DNA from: Rhizobiaceae bacterium | GTDB taxonomy: Bacteria; Pseudomonadota; Alphaproteobacteria; Rhizobiales; Rhizobiaceae | Reading direction: 5' to 3' | DNA: 12,001 nucleotides | Assembly (NCBI GenBank): GCA_028865845.1 | Contig: JAGWJK010000042.1 | Span: forward strand, 1-12,001 | Shown: positions 1 through 7,250 of the stretch, one piece after another | How the letters are laid out: the number at the start of each line of letters is the position of its first letter | How positions within the stretch are numbered: the stretch's first letter is position 1 | The notes under the pieces: generated by a model | The model's database searches: none | Told to the model about the DNA's origin: nothing | What the model saw: the letters and a program-made list of their open reading frames with translations, nothing else | Position numbers and translations under genes: made by a program

Positions 1-313
1 TGTTGCTGTTGACCGTGCCGGTCGCATGCGATTGGCTGATGCTGCCAGCGGTCTGATACCCCACCAGGCCGCCACTTTCACTGTATCCAAAGGACGCACC
101 GGTGGCATAGGATTGCGCGATGCTGCCTGCGTCCTGCTCCCCGACCAGCCCGCCGGCAAGGTCGCCTCTGACCGCGGCGGTCGCATAGGATCGGCTGATG
201 CTGCCACCGCCCTGTTCCCCGACCAACTCGCCGACGACGTTGTTGCTGCTGACCGTGCCGGTGGCATAGGATTGGCTGATGTCACCGGCGATCTGAGACC
301 CGACCAACTCGCC
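1..313 (-). repeat. Tandem GLUG-motif repeats, units of 26-27 codons
   Basis: Within the adhesin, four units follow each other, the last cut by the window edge. Each begins G[EG]LVG, followed by a short loop and then SI[SA][QR]S[YH]AT (first unit DISQSYAT). Successive starts are 27, 26 and 27 residues apart. The repeat is visible in DNA too: the first ~70 bases of the window and the stretch near 235-310 share long near-identical runs around gaccgtgccggt and gattggctgatg. GLUG repeats are known in secreted bacterial surface proteins. The array probably continues beyond the left edge. Confidence 0.85.
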
Positions 314-2314
314 GGCGTAAGCTTGATCATAATTCCAGCTGAGAATCGAGCCGCCGATCAGACCGATGTCGCGCACCCTGCCGTTAAGCTGTCCGATCAG
401 GCCAACATACTGATCGCCGCTATTGATCGTCAGTCCGCTGATGGTGTTGCCCAACCCCTCAAGCATGCCCGTGAAGGAGCCGCTGCTATCCGGCGCGATC
501 ACCGCATCCGTATATGTGGTGCCGGAGGCATCGAGGCTCTTTGCCAGGGCATAGTTGCCGCTGAGGCCTGAACTTGACCCCAGCACGCTGCTGCCGTCGA
601 CGGCGCTCGTTCCGTCAATGGCGTCAAGCTCGGCCATCGAATAGAGCAGCGTATAGCCGATGCCATTGATAGTCAGCGACTGGCCGGAATGGGCCGTGCC
701 GGTATATTGCACGCCGCCACCAGAGGTCAGCGTGCCCGTGCCGTCGCCGCCGTTGTCGTTGGTGAGCAGGCTCAATCCGCCGGCGCCGGAGATGGTGATC
801 GGCGCATCGATGGCGATCGAATGGTAGGCATCGAGCGTCAGCGTCGCAGCGCTGCCCCAGGAGAGCGCCGACTCGATATCGATATCGCCAAGGCCGCTTG
901 ACTGCGTGCCGGTGCCGCTGGCACCCGACGATGTCGTCTGCAGCGTGACCGAGGTGCCGGCTGAAAGCGTGCTGTCGATCGTCTGCGCTGCTGCCGCGTC
1001 CACCGTCAGGTTGACCGGATCGACCAGCCAAGTGCCGGCTGAGCCATGCGCTGCCGAGGCATTGACGTCGATGCCGGTGAAGTCGACCTGGAGGCCCGAG
1101 GTCTCGATGCCGCCGCCGTCGCCGCCCTGCGCGCCCCCAGTCGCCGAGATCGTACCGTTGGCGATCGTCTGCCCATCCGACCACAGGACGACATCGCCGC
1201 CCCTGCCATCCGTCGTCGCATCCGCCCTGATCGAACTTGCGGCATCCATGCTCACGCTCTCGGCATGGGCGAGACTGCCCCTGCCCTGATTGTCGCCGCC
1301 GATCTTTACTGTGCCGCCGCCGGTCTTGCCCGAGACATCGACTTTTGCCGATTGCAGCGCAATCGTCCGGCCCGTTACTGTCACCGAGCCGCCCCTGCCG
1401 CTCTTCGACGTCGCCTCCAGCTTGCCGGAAATCGCAACCGCGCCGTCATCGCCGCCGAGCACGATCGAGCCGTTGATGCCCGAGACGCTGTTGGCCTCAG
1501 TGAGGCCGGACATGTTGATCGCCTGCCGCGCCATGTCGCGCGCAGCGGCCGCCTTGATCTCCACGCGCCCACCGCTTGCGGAAATCCGCCCGGACTGCTC
1601 GATCAGCGCCTGCTTGCCGCCGGCTTTACCGGTGTTCTTTCCGTCCACGGCGCTTGGGATCGCCACCTGCAGGAAGCCGTCGCCCGATAGGTCGAGCGCC
1701 GCTTGCTCGCCGGCTCCCAGCCCCACCGTTCCGAGCGGCACCGAGATCGTGCCTGAATTCGACACCTGTCCGCCGAGCAGCGCCGTATAACCGCCGCGGC
1801 CGATCGAGATCGTGCCGGCATTGTCGACGGCGGCCGAAGCGCCCTTGCCGGCAAACGTCCGCTTGCCGTCCATGAAATCCTGGTCGGAGATGCCAAGCGT
1901 CGAGGCGACGAAGCCGCCGCCGGCCTTCACCGTGCCGCTCTTCGAGATCGAAATCCCGTTGGGGTTGACGAGATAAACCTCGCCATTGGCGTTGATCGTG
2001 CCTGATATCGTCGAGGTCGTGCCGCCGGTCACCCGGTTCAGAAGCGCTGCCGTGCTCGACGGTTGAACGATATTGACGCTGCCGCCCTTGCCGATCGAGA
2101 AATCCTGCCAATTGACGACGGCCGAACTGCTCGACTGTTTGATGGTCAATTGGTTGCCCGAGGCCGGCCCGACCGAGACATTCCCCGCCGCCACCTGGCC
2201 GCCGGTCGGCAGCACCGGCCCGCCAGCCTCAGCCGGCGTGACCGCCAGCGCGAAGGAAGACAGTGCCGTCGAAGCGAGCAGCACGGACAAGGCCGGAGAA
2301 TGGGAGTTCATCAT
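1..2314 (-). CDS. Filamentous haemagglutinin-type two-partner-secretion exoprotein with GLUG repeats (5' part only)
   Basis: The minus strand is open from a double ATG (2314 and 2311) to the left edge, about 771 codons, so the 3' end is missing. Residues 1-29 form a signal peptide (hydrophobic core, then TPAEA before GGP). Residues ~30-150 match a TPS / haemagglutination-activity domain: a start like VLPTGGQVAAGNVSV, then VNWQDFSIGKGGSVNI, LLNRVTGG and the family motif VNPNGI near residue 118. A long Gly/Ser/Thr-rich stretch follows, typical of a right-handed beta-helix. Next comes a GLUG preface (LLYSMAELDAID, YALAKSLDASGT, GNTISGLTI) and tandem GLUG repeats. Such proteins are secreted through an outer-membrane TpsB (FhaC/ShlB) pore and act in adhesion, biofilm or competition. 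No TpsB partner lies in this window; it may lie beyond the left edge. No clear Shine-Dalgarno is seen before the ATG pair, so either ATG could be the start. The family is confident; the precise role is unknown. Confidence 0.9.
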   Translation of the reverse strand, partial: MMNSHSPALSVLLASTALSSFALAVTPAEAGGPVLPTGGQVAAGNVSVGPASGNQLTIKQSSSSAVVNWQDFSIGKGGSVNIVQPSSTAALLNRVTGGTTSTISGTINANGEVYLVNPNGISISKSGTVKAGGGFVASTLGISDQDFMDGKRTFAGKGASAAVDNAGTISIGRGGYTALLGGQVSNSGTISVPLGTVGLGAGEQAALDLSGDGFLQVAIPSAVDGKNTGKAGGKQALIEQSGRISASGGRVEIKAAAARDMARQAINMSGLTEANSVSGINGSIVLGGDDGAVAISGKLEATSKSGRGGSVTVTGRTIALQSAKVDVSGKTGGGTVKIGGDNQGRGSLAHAESVSMDAASSIRADATTDGRGGDVVLWSDGQTIANGTISATGGAQGGDGGGIETSGLQVDFTGIDVNASAAHGSAGTWLVDPVNLTVDAAAAQTIDSTLSAGTSVTLQTTSSGASGTGTQSSGLGDIDIESALSWGSAATLTLDAYHSIAIDAPITISGAGGLSLLTNDNGGDGTGTLTSGGGVQYTGTAHSGQSLTINGIGYTLLYSMAELDAIDGTSAVDGSSVLGSSSGLSGNYALAKSLDASGTTYTDAVIAPDSSGSFTGMLEGLGNTISGLTINSGDQYVGLIGQLNGRVRDIGLIGGSILSWNYDQAYAGELVGSQIAGDISQSYATGTVSSNNVVGELVGEQGGGSISRSYATAAVRGDLAGGLVGEQDAGSIAQSYATGASFGYSESGGLVGYQTAGSISQSHATGTVNSN

Positions 2315-2930
2315 CAGGATCAGCCTAAAACCGGTAAAATGGATAGGTGCTCAAACGCATTCGCCGGAGCCGACGCCGGGCGCGACCACAACCAGTCCGC
2401 ACGAACGCCGATTCCGACGAATAAAAAATCGATAATCGTTTCACATATTACTTCACTATACGCAATATGGGGAAAAGCGAGCAGGCGCACCGTCAATCAC
2501 TGACAGGTATCGTAACCCATTGAAATAAAATGATTGTGGCGGTTCGGTCGCCGAGAGGCCCAATTTTGGTATGTTTGCCCTAGGCGCTCGACGAATGAGG
2601 ACTTTTGCTCTTATGCCCATACCGAAGACATATGTAACAGTTTGTGCCTCAGACACGAGTGACAACACCTGCCGACCAGTAACCGACTATCCACAGCCAC
2701 CAGCATCATCGCCAACGAAACAATCAACGTGGGCCCGAACTTGGTGCGACCAGAACCTGCACCTGCCGTCGCGTGCGGCACCATTAGTATTCCCGCGCCC
2801 GCATATCGAAAGTGTCCATAACAGGGCGCGCTAAATTCTGTTGGTCGGCATGAGGATTCGTCCCCTGCCAGACAAAAGGGCCTGAAAGATCCGAACTCAA
2901 TCCGACCTCTCAGTGCCCCGGAAAAAGCGT
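2315..2930. other. 616-bp stretch without a recognisable gene
   Basis: This lies between the adhesin start and the end of the leftward catabolic operon. It should contain the adhesin promoter. The part nearest the adhesin (about 2420-2475) is clearly AT-rich compared with the rest of the window, but no convincing -35/-10 pair with 16-18 bp spacing was found. Frames here are short; the longest minus-strand ones (2456-2668 and 2611-2784) match nothing I recognise. A run of T follows the stop of the 111-aa gene on the minus strand, but I see no good hairpin before it, so no terminator is called. Confidence 0.5.
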
Positions 2931-3266
2931 CTATGCCTTAAGATGCAGCGTCACCAGCACCGCGCACGAACTGCCGTTATCGAACTCAGCCGCGAGACGC
3001 AGCCAGTTTCCGAAATGGGCAACCCGTGCAGCAGCAAGCCCATCCTTCTGCACCGGCATGTCGACGGTGGTTCCCTCGGGGATCCAATGCATGCCGTCGG
3101 GGGATATTTCGATCCAGGCGCGCGCAACGGCGCCGACAGGTGCCTTCAGCGCACGGACGAAGAGGATCGCCTCCTTGGCCCAGCCGACCTCATAGGGTTC
3201 GCTCGCGGCCTTGCCAGACCAGGTTTCGTTGCGGGTGACAATGGCGGTGATATTTTCCGGCAACAT
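2931..3266 (-). CDS. Uncharacterised 111-aa protein, last gene of the leftward operon
   Basis: The gene starts at ATG 3266, which shares one base with the TGA of the gene before it (TGATG), so translation is probably coupled. A longer frame back to 3359 exists but would lie inside the preceding gene. The product has no signal peptide and no membrane segment. It looks like an all-beta fold: alternating hydrophobic strands around EAILFVRAL, then ARAWIEISPDGMHWIPEG, a VDMPVQKDG turn, and FGNWLRLAAEF followed by CAVLVTLHLKA at the C-terminus. The ISPDGMHW and FGNWLRL pieces recall small beta-sandwich or binding modules, but I cannot name a family. The tight coupling suggests it works with, or is a subunit of, the 301-aa protein. 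It ends at a TAG. Confidence 0.8.
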   Translation of the reverse strand: MLPENITAIVTRNETWSGKAASEPYEVGWAKEAILFVRALKAPVGAVARAWIEISPDGMHWIPEGTTVDMPVQKDGLAAARVAHFGNWLRLAAEFDNGSSCAVLVTLHLKA

Positions 3267-4171
3267 CAGTAAAGCCCCGAGATGCAAATGGAATCGACAT
3301 AGAGGAACGCGCGCTTGGCAACGTCGGTTTCGGCAAAGACGCAGAAATTCAGCATGCACCAGAGGTTCTTCATCGCCGGCATGCGGATCGATTCGAAACC
3401 CGACATGTCGAAGCTGCGATCGTTGCAGGAAAAGGACAGCGCCTTCATCTCATCGAGATCGAAATCGAACCGCAGGTAGCTCCAGTTCACCTTGGTCGGG
3501 ATCTCATTGTAGCACAGGCGCTGCGCTCCATCCGGCAGATCGCGCCAGCCTTCATTAGCCAGATGATCGTGGCTCACTGTCTTGTTTTCGGTCCCGAGCG
3601 CCTTGAAGGCCGTCGTCTCAGATTTGTATTGCCACTTCTGCTCGTGCTTGCCGCCGGAAGCGTTCAGGAAACGCAGATGCGGCATCACCCGCTCTGCTCC
3701 TGCATCGCGGTCGCCGCCCTGCAAGTCAAACAGAAAGCCAACCGATCGCACGTCAGTTTCAGACAGCTTGAGTTCGGTCGCTTCAGGCTTGAAGGTGAAA
3801 TACATTTCGAAGCGGATCGGGCCGCGCTTGCGGAAGGTCAGGCGCTTGATCGCGACGTTGCGGGCGCCGGCGCGGGGCTTTGTTGCAACTTTCAGCGCGT
3901 AGGAATTCTCCATGCCGCCGTGCGAGCCGGCATCCCAATGACTGAGCGTCGACAGCATGGCACTGCTATGCTGGGCATAGCCCGGCAGCATGCTGTCGAG
4001 ATCGTCCTCGTAATTGCCGACAAGCTGCGACCAGCCGCAGTGCCCGCGCGAAAACTGGTCCAGGCTGATGATGCGCGGCAATGGATCGAAGCGGCTCAAG
4101 CTCGGATTCGACAACAGCATGGCGGAGCGCAATGCTTCCGACATCTCGTTGGCTGGAAGGCTTTCTGTCAC
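3266..4171 (-). CDS. Uncharacterised 301-aa protein of a sugar-catabolic operon (possibly the DUF6772 family)
   Basis: The start is GTG at 4171, supported by AGGAG eight bases upstream; the gene begins 27 bp after the enolase-superfamily gene. No signal peptide or transmembrane helix is visible, so the product is probably cytoplasmic. The first ~100 residues hold an LSRFDPLPRIISLDQF stretch and a HWDAGSHGG loop. From ~105 onward the pattern is beta-rich (IKRLTFRKRGPIRFEMYFTF, VRSVGFLFDLQGGD, WSYLRFDFDLDEM) and it ends with a strand-like FLYVDSICIS. This C-terminal pattern resembles jelly-roll / concanavalin-like sandwich proteins, which often bind or cleave carbohydrate; that is inference from pattern only. 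From memory it may belong to the uncharacterised DUF6772 family, which I cannot check here. It is not a known transporter or dehydrogenase. Possible roles include lactonase, epimerase, lyase or sugar-binding protein in the same pathway. Confidence 0.85.
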   Translation of the reverse strand: MTESLPANEMSEALRSAMLLSNPSLSRFDPLPRIISLDQFSRGHCGWSQLVGNYEDDLDSMLPGYAQHSSAMLSTLSHWDAGSHGGMENSYALKVATKPRAGARNVAIKRLTFRKRGPIRFEMYFTFKPEATELKLSETDVRSVGFLFDLQGGDRDAGAERVMPHLRFLNASGGKHEQKWQYKSETTAFKALGTENKTVSHDHLANEGWRDLPDGAQRLCYNEIPTKVNWSYLRFDFDLDEMKALSFSCNDRSFDMSGFESIRMPAMKNLWCMLNFCVFAETDVAKRAFLYVDSICISGLY

Positions 4172-4198
4172 GATCCTGTCTCCTCTGCGGATATTGAT

Positions 4199-5368
4199 TT
4201 ACTGGCTTCGAAGGCTGGCAACGGCGTCCCAGTCGATGGCAATGCCGAGGCCCGGGCCGGTCGGCACATCCACCATGCCGTTCTTGGCCCGGACGCAACC
4301 CGGCGCAAGGTCGGCGAGTTGCACCTTGAATGGACTGAGATCGCCCTCGCATTCCATGATCCGGAAACTGGGCATCGCTGCCGACAGATGTAAGCTGGCG
4401 GTCTCGCAGATGATACCGGACATGCCGATATGCGGGGCGTAGCCGACGTCATGGTTCTGCGCCAGCATCGCAATCCGGCGCGTCTCGCTGATGCCGCCGG
4501 CGCGGGCAACGTCCGGCTGCGCGATGGACAGCGTACGGTTCATGATCAGCCGCATCGCCTGATCGGTAGTGTAATTGCTCTCGCCGGCGGCAAGCGGCAC
4601 GTCGCAACGCTTACGCAGCTCCTCATAGCCTTGCTCGTTTTCCGGCGCGAGCGGCTCCTCGAACCAGAAATAGCCGTTTGCCGACAGGGCGCGGCCGACT
4701 TCCACCGCCTCGTCGAGTTCATAGGCCCAGTTGGCATCCACACAGAGGCCGATCTTGTCGCCGGCGCGCTGGCGCATGCGCTCGATGCGGCGGCAGGCCT
4801 CCTTGACCGGGCGCGCCATCTTGATCTTGATATTGGTAAAACCGCGCTCGACGTAACGGTCGAGTTCGCGGTCGGCTTCCTCGTCGTCCACCCAGTTCAC
4901 GGCCGCTGCGTAGACGGAAATTTGCTTGCGGCCAATGCCGCCCAGAAGCTTGTAGATCGGCAGGCCTGCCGCCTTGCCCAAGATGTCCCAGAGCGCGATG
5001 TCGACGCCCGCGATCGCCTCTATCAGCATGCCCCCGGCACGACCGGAAAGCGCGCGGCGCATCGATTGCCACAGGGCCGCAATGTCGCGCGGGTCCTGGC
5101 CCACAAGCCTCGGCTTGAGTGAAGTCTCGATCAACTCGGCATAGGCTTTCGGCGAAAATCGGGCGAGGGTCTCGCCGACTCCGATGATCCCGACATTGGT
5201 ACGCACCTCGACAAGGACCATCGACACCGCCGTATACGCACCCCAGGAGGTCACGGTCGGCTTGGGCAGGGTCTGTGTCAGCGGATGGGCAATGACATCC
5301 GTAATGCGGATGTCCGATAAAGCAGCGAGCGCCGGCGGGTCCTGCAGTTCTGATGTCTGATCGGTCAT
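4199..5368 (-). CDS. Mandelate racemase / muconate lactonizing enzyme family protein (enolase superfamily)
   Basis: This 389-aa enzyme has the two enolase-superfamily domains: an N-terminal capping domain (residues ~20-140, with GVGETLAR and GVDIALWDILGKAAGLP) and a TIM-like barrel. Catalytic features of the mandelate-racemase subgroup are all present: a Lys-X-Lys pair K181/K183, metal ligands D211 (VDANW), E237 (WFEEPL) and E263 (AGESN), and a D286/H313 pair (QPDVARAGG, APHIG). The C-terminus reads GPGLGI, as in many sugar-acid dehydratases and in D-galactarolactone cycloisomerase. It therefore probably abstracts the alpha-proton of a sugar acid or lactone. The substrate (aldonate, aldarate or lactone) is not decidable. 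I chose the ATG at 5368 because GGAG lies six bases upstream; a GTG at 5461 would add 31 poorly conserved residues and has no such site. It is the first gene of the leftward operon and opposes the GntR gene. Confidence 0.93.
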   Translation of the reverse strand: MTDQTSELQDPPALAALSDIRITDVIAHPLTQTLPKPTVTSWGAYTAVSMVLVEVRTNVGIIGVGETLARFSPKAYAELIETSLKPRLVGQDPRDIAALWQSMRRALSGRAGGMLIEAIAGVDIALWDILGKAAGLPIYKLLGGIGRKQISVYAAAVNWVDDEEADRELDRYVERGFTNIKIKMARPVKEACRRIERMRQRAGDKIGLCVDANWAYELDEAVEVGRALSANGYFWFEEPLAPENEQGYEELRKRCDVPLAAGESNYTTDQAMRLIMNRTLSIAQPDVARAGGISETRRIAMLAQNHDVGYAPHIGMSGIICETASLHLSAAMPSFRIMECEGDLSPFKVQLADLAPGCVRAKNGMVDVPTGPGLGIAIDWDAVASLRSQ

Positions 5369-5374
5369 CGCTAT

Positions 5375-5378
5375 CTCC
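5375..5378 (-). promoter_or_regulatory. Ribosome-binding site deciding the enolase-superfamily gene start
   Basis: On the minus strand GGAG sits six bases before ATG 5368. The upstream in-frame GTG at 5461 has no comparable site, so the shorter 389-aa product is preferred. Confidence 0.6.
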
Positions 5379-5486
5379 AGCTCGGTTGAACCGCCGCGGC
5401 TGTTTTTCAAGTCCGCCTGCAATCGGCCACCGCCGCGCTCCTCATATTTCTTCCACGCCACATCAGGCGCCGGTCGGTACGTCTAC

Positions 5487-5515
5487 AAGATACTCAGTTT
5501 CTTTGCAACTAACAA
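5487..5515 (-). promoter_or_regulatory. Putative leftward sigma70-type promoter
   Basis: On the minus strand, TTGTTA (5515-5510) and TATCTT (5492-5487) are separated by 17 bp. Transcription would start near 5480, giving a leader of about 110 nt before ATG 5368. The -35 box lies inside the inverted repeat at 5505-5525. Seen by eye only. Confidence 0.4.
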
Positions 5516-5531
5516 ACTTAGTTGCTATGTT
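5503..5531 (+). promoter_or_regulatory. Putative rightward sigma70-type promoter
   Basis: TTGCAA (5503-5508) and TATGTT (5526-5531) are 17 bp apart, which would start transcription near 5538, about 30 nt before the GntR start. The whole spacer is covered by the inverted repeat, so a bound repressor would block polymerase. Confidence 0.45.
5505..5525. promoter_or_regulatory. Perfect inverted repeat, likely operator of the adjacent GntR-family repressor
   Basis: GCAACTAA and its exact complement TTAGTTGC flank a 5-bp centre, CAAAC. FadR-group GntR dimers bind palindromes of about this size, often next to their own gene. The site lies between two divergent gene sets and overlaps candidate promoters for both, which fits autoregulation plus control of the leftward operon. 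The protein-site pairing is inferred from position. Confidence 0.65.
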
Positions 5532-5569
5532 GATCGAGATCGTTTAGGCTCATCGAGCAAAGGATGGCC

Positions 5570-6337
5570 ATGATCGACAACTCGACCAGAAAGAAGCTTT
5601 TCGCCTCAAAACTCGCGACGCCACTACGGCTTGCGGATTCGGTCTCGCATGAAATAGCGACGGCCCTGTTCGATGGCCGCATCCCACCGGGAGACGCCCT
5701 ACCGTCCGAGGCCGAGATCGCTACCGATTTCGGCGTCAGCAAGCCGATCGCGCGGGAAGCGCTGCGTCAGCTGGCCGCCGCAGGCCTCATCTCGACGCAG
5801 CAGGGCAAGGTCGCCCGCGCCAAGGCGCTGAATGGCGAACCCTTCGAGCGCATCTATGGCTATGCGGTCCGTTCCAGCCTTCAGCGATTGCAGGAAGCCA
5901 ACGAAATGCGTCGGGTGATCGAAACCGGTATCGCCCGGCTGGCGGCCGAGCGGCAGGATAAGGACGGGCTGGCCACCATGGAGCGCGCGCTTGCCGATAT
6001 GGCGCGTGGCCTGGGCGATCCGGATGCCTTCACCGAAGCCGACATCATGTTCCATCATGGCCTTGCGCTTGCGACCGGCAACACAATGATCCGGGTGCAG
6101 ATGGAGGGGATGCGCTCTGTTCAGCGCGAAGTCTCCGAGTTGTTTTCGCGCCGCGCCAATCGCACCGAGGCTGACTGGAACGCAACCCTCAATCGCCACC
6201 GCACAATCTTCAAGGCAATTCACGACGGCAATGCAGATCTTGCCGAGCAGAGCATCGTCGTCCACTACGAAGCGGCGGATGTCGCGTCCTTCGAGGTGGC
6301 GGAAAAGCTTCGTTTAAAGGCGGAGCCGGAAGAATGA
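5570..6337 (+). CDS. GntR-family transcriptional regulator, FadR/FCD subgroup
   Basis: A 255-aa DNA-binding regulator. The N-terminal winged helix-turn-helix covers ~residues 22-84, with the GntR signature PPGDALPSEAEIATDFGVSK then IAREALRQLAAAGLI. The C-terminal all-helical FCD ligand domain (~110-245) keeps the residues that usually bind a metal: D158 and H162 in ADIMFHHGLA, H210 in NRHRTIF and H232 in VVHYE. Such domains bind small carboxylates or sugar acids, which suits a sugar-acid pathway. The start at 5570 is preferred because AAGGA (5560-5564) is five bases upstream; an ATG at 5564 overlaps that site and would add only two residues. It overlaps the SDR gene by four bases (ATGA), so it is the first gene of the rightward operon and probably represses both directions through the palindrome at 5505-5525. 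Confidence 0.93.
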   Translation: MIDNSTRKKLFASKLATPLRLADSVSHEIATALFDGRIPPGDALPSEAEIATDFGVSKPIAREALRQLAAAGLISTQQGKVARAKALNGEPFERIYGYAVRSSLQRLQEANEMRRVIETGIARLAAERQDKDGLATMERALADMARGLGDPDAFTEADIMFHHGLALATGNTMIRVQMEGMRSVQREVSELFSRRANRTEADWNATLNRHRTIFKAIHDGNADLAEQSIVVHYEAADVASFEVAEKLRLKAEPEE

Positions 6338-7131
6338 GCGCGCCTTTCTCCCTCTCCGGCCGGCGTTCACTCGTGACTGGGGCTACTAGCGGCATCGGCC
6401 GCGCAATTGCGCTGGGCTTGGCAACGCATGGCGCCGATATCGTTCTCCACCATTTCGACGATGCCGAAGGGGCGGCGATACTCGCTCGCGAGATCGCGGC
6501 ACTGGGCAGGCGGGCAACTATGATTGAAGCCGACTTCGCCGATCCGGCGGCGGTCGAGCACATGGCCGTCGCGGCCCTCCGCGATGACGGCCCCATCGAC
6601 ATTCTTGTCGCCAATGCGGCGATCGAAAGGCGCGGGCCATGGCAGGATCTGACCGAGGAGCACCTGTCGGCGCATGTATCGGTCAACTTTGCCTCGCTGC
6701 TCATCCTCATGCGCAGGCTGGTGCCGCACATGGCCGAGCGTAACTGGGGGCGCGTCGTGGCACTCGGCAGTGTCCTTGCCGAACGGCCTCGCGCCGAAAC
6801 GGTCGTCTACGCCGCGTTGAAGTCGGCTCAGTTGACCGCCATTCGTGCCATCGGCCGCGATGTCGCAGGACGAGGCGTCACCATGAACGTGATATCGCCG
6901 GGCGCGATCGAAACCGAGAGAACCGCTGACCGTTATGCAGACGATGCGTTCCGGCGTGCGGTGATCACGAAGATCCCCGTCGGCCGGCCCGGACGGCCCG
7001 ATGACTGCGTCGGGCCGATCGTCATGCTCTGCAGCGACGCGGGCAGCTACATCACCGGCGCCAATATTCCGATCGACGGCGGATGGTCGATCGGCGATGC
7101 ACCGGGAACGCTGCCGGGAGCACAATCATGA
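6334..7131 (+). CDS. Short-chain dehydrogenase/reductase (SDR), FabG-like
   Basis: A 265-aa NAD(P)-dependent oxidoreductase of the classical SDR family, normal in length. Visible motifs are the cofactor loop TGATSGIG (residues 15-22), D66 in EADFAD, NAA at 94-96, N118, the catalytic S146 (LGSVLAE) and Y159-x-x-x-K163 (YAALK). PG at 189-190 and the C-terminal TGANIPIDGGW are also typical. The start overlaps the GntR stop in ATGA, indicating translational coupling. In this setting it more likely oxidises a sugar or sugar acid, giving a lactone or keto acid, than acts in fatty-acid synthesis. The substrate and the NAD versus NADP preference are not settled. Confidence 0.93.
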   Translation: MSAPFSLSGRRSLVTGATSGIGRAIALGLATHGADIVLHHFDDAEGAAILAREIAALGRRATMIEADFADPAAVEHMAVAALRDDGPIDILVANAAIERRGPWQDLTEEHLSAHVSVNFASLLILMRRLVPHMAERNWGRVVALGSVLAERPRAETVVYAALKSAQLTAIRAIGRDVAGRGVTMNVISPGAIETERTADRYADDAFRRAVITKIPVGRPGRPDDCVGPIVMLCSDAGSYITGANIPIDGGWSIGDAPGTLPGAQS

Positions 7132-7232
7132 ATCGCCACCAAAGCTGCACCGCCAGAGGAGCGGTCAAAGGTCCTGCCTTGCCAGACACCAGCGCAGACG
7201 CGGGCGACAAGAAGCAAATTCAACACGCTTGA
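7128..7232 (+). CDS. Possible 34-aa ORF coupled to the SDR gene
   Basis: An ATG overlaps the SDR stop as ATGA and is preceded by GGGAG at seven bases. The frame runs 34 codons (MNRHQSCTARG at its start) to a TGA followed at once by another TGA. Its end lies 18 bases before the solute-binding-protein start and 8 bases before that gene's strong SD. The peptide is polar, has no membrane segment and matches nothing I know. It may be a small protein, a coupling leader, or chance. Confidence 0.25.
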   Translation: MNRHQSCTARGAVKGPALPDTSADAGDKKQIQHA

Positions 7233-7250
7233 TGAATCCAGGGAGGAAAC

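Noticed and set aside
1..313. CRISPR-like array
   Set aside because: Units are 78-81 bp, imperfect, without constant spacer/repeat alternation, and stay in the coding frame as GLUG motifs.
26..1875. Long plus-strand frames (26-571, 906-1289, 1046-1690, 1290-1790, 1576-1875)
   Set aside because: They are antisense to the continuous adhesin frame, have Arg/Ala/Pro-rich, low-complexity translations and no recognisable domain; they result from GC-rich codon bias.
2530..2930. Insertion-sequence remnant in the intergenic gap
   Set aside because: No terminal inverted repeats, target duplication or transposase-like translation could be seen.
3563..5122. Plus-strand frames 3563-4393, 4014-4442 and 4430-5122
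   Set aside because: Antisense shadows of the 301-aa gene and the enolase-superfamily gene, which have conserved motifs or good start signals.
5369..5461. Upstream GTG start for the enolase-superfamily gene (420 aa)
   Set aside because: No ribosome-binding site, the added residues look unlike the family, and the ATG at 5368 has GGAG at a good distance.
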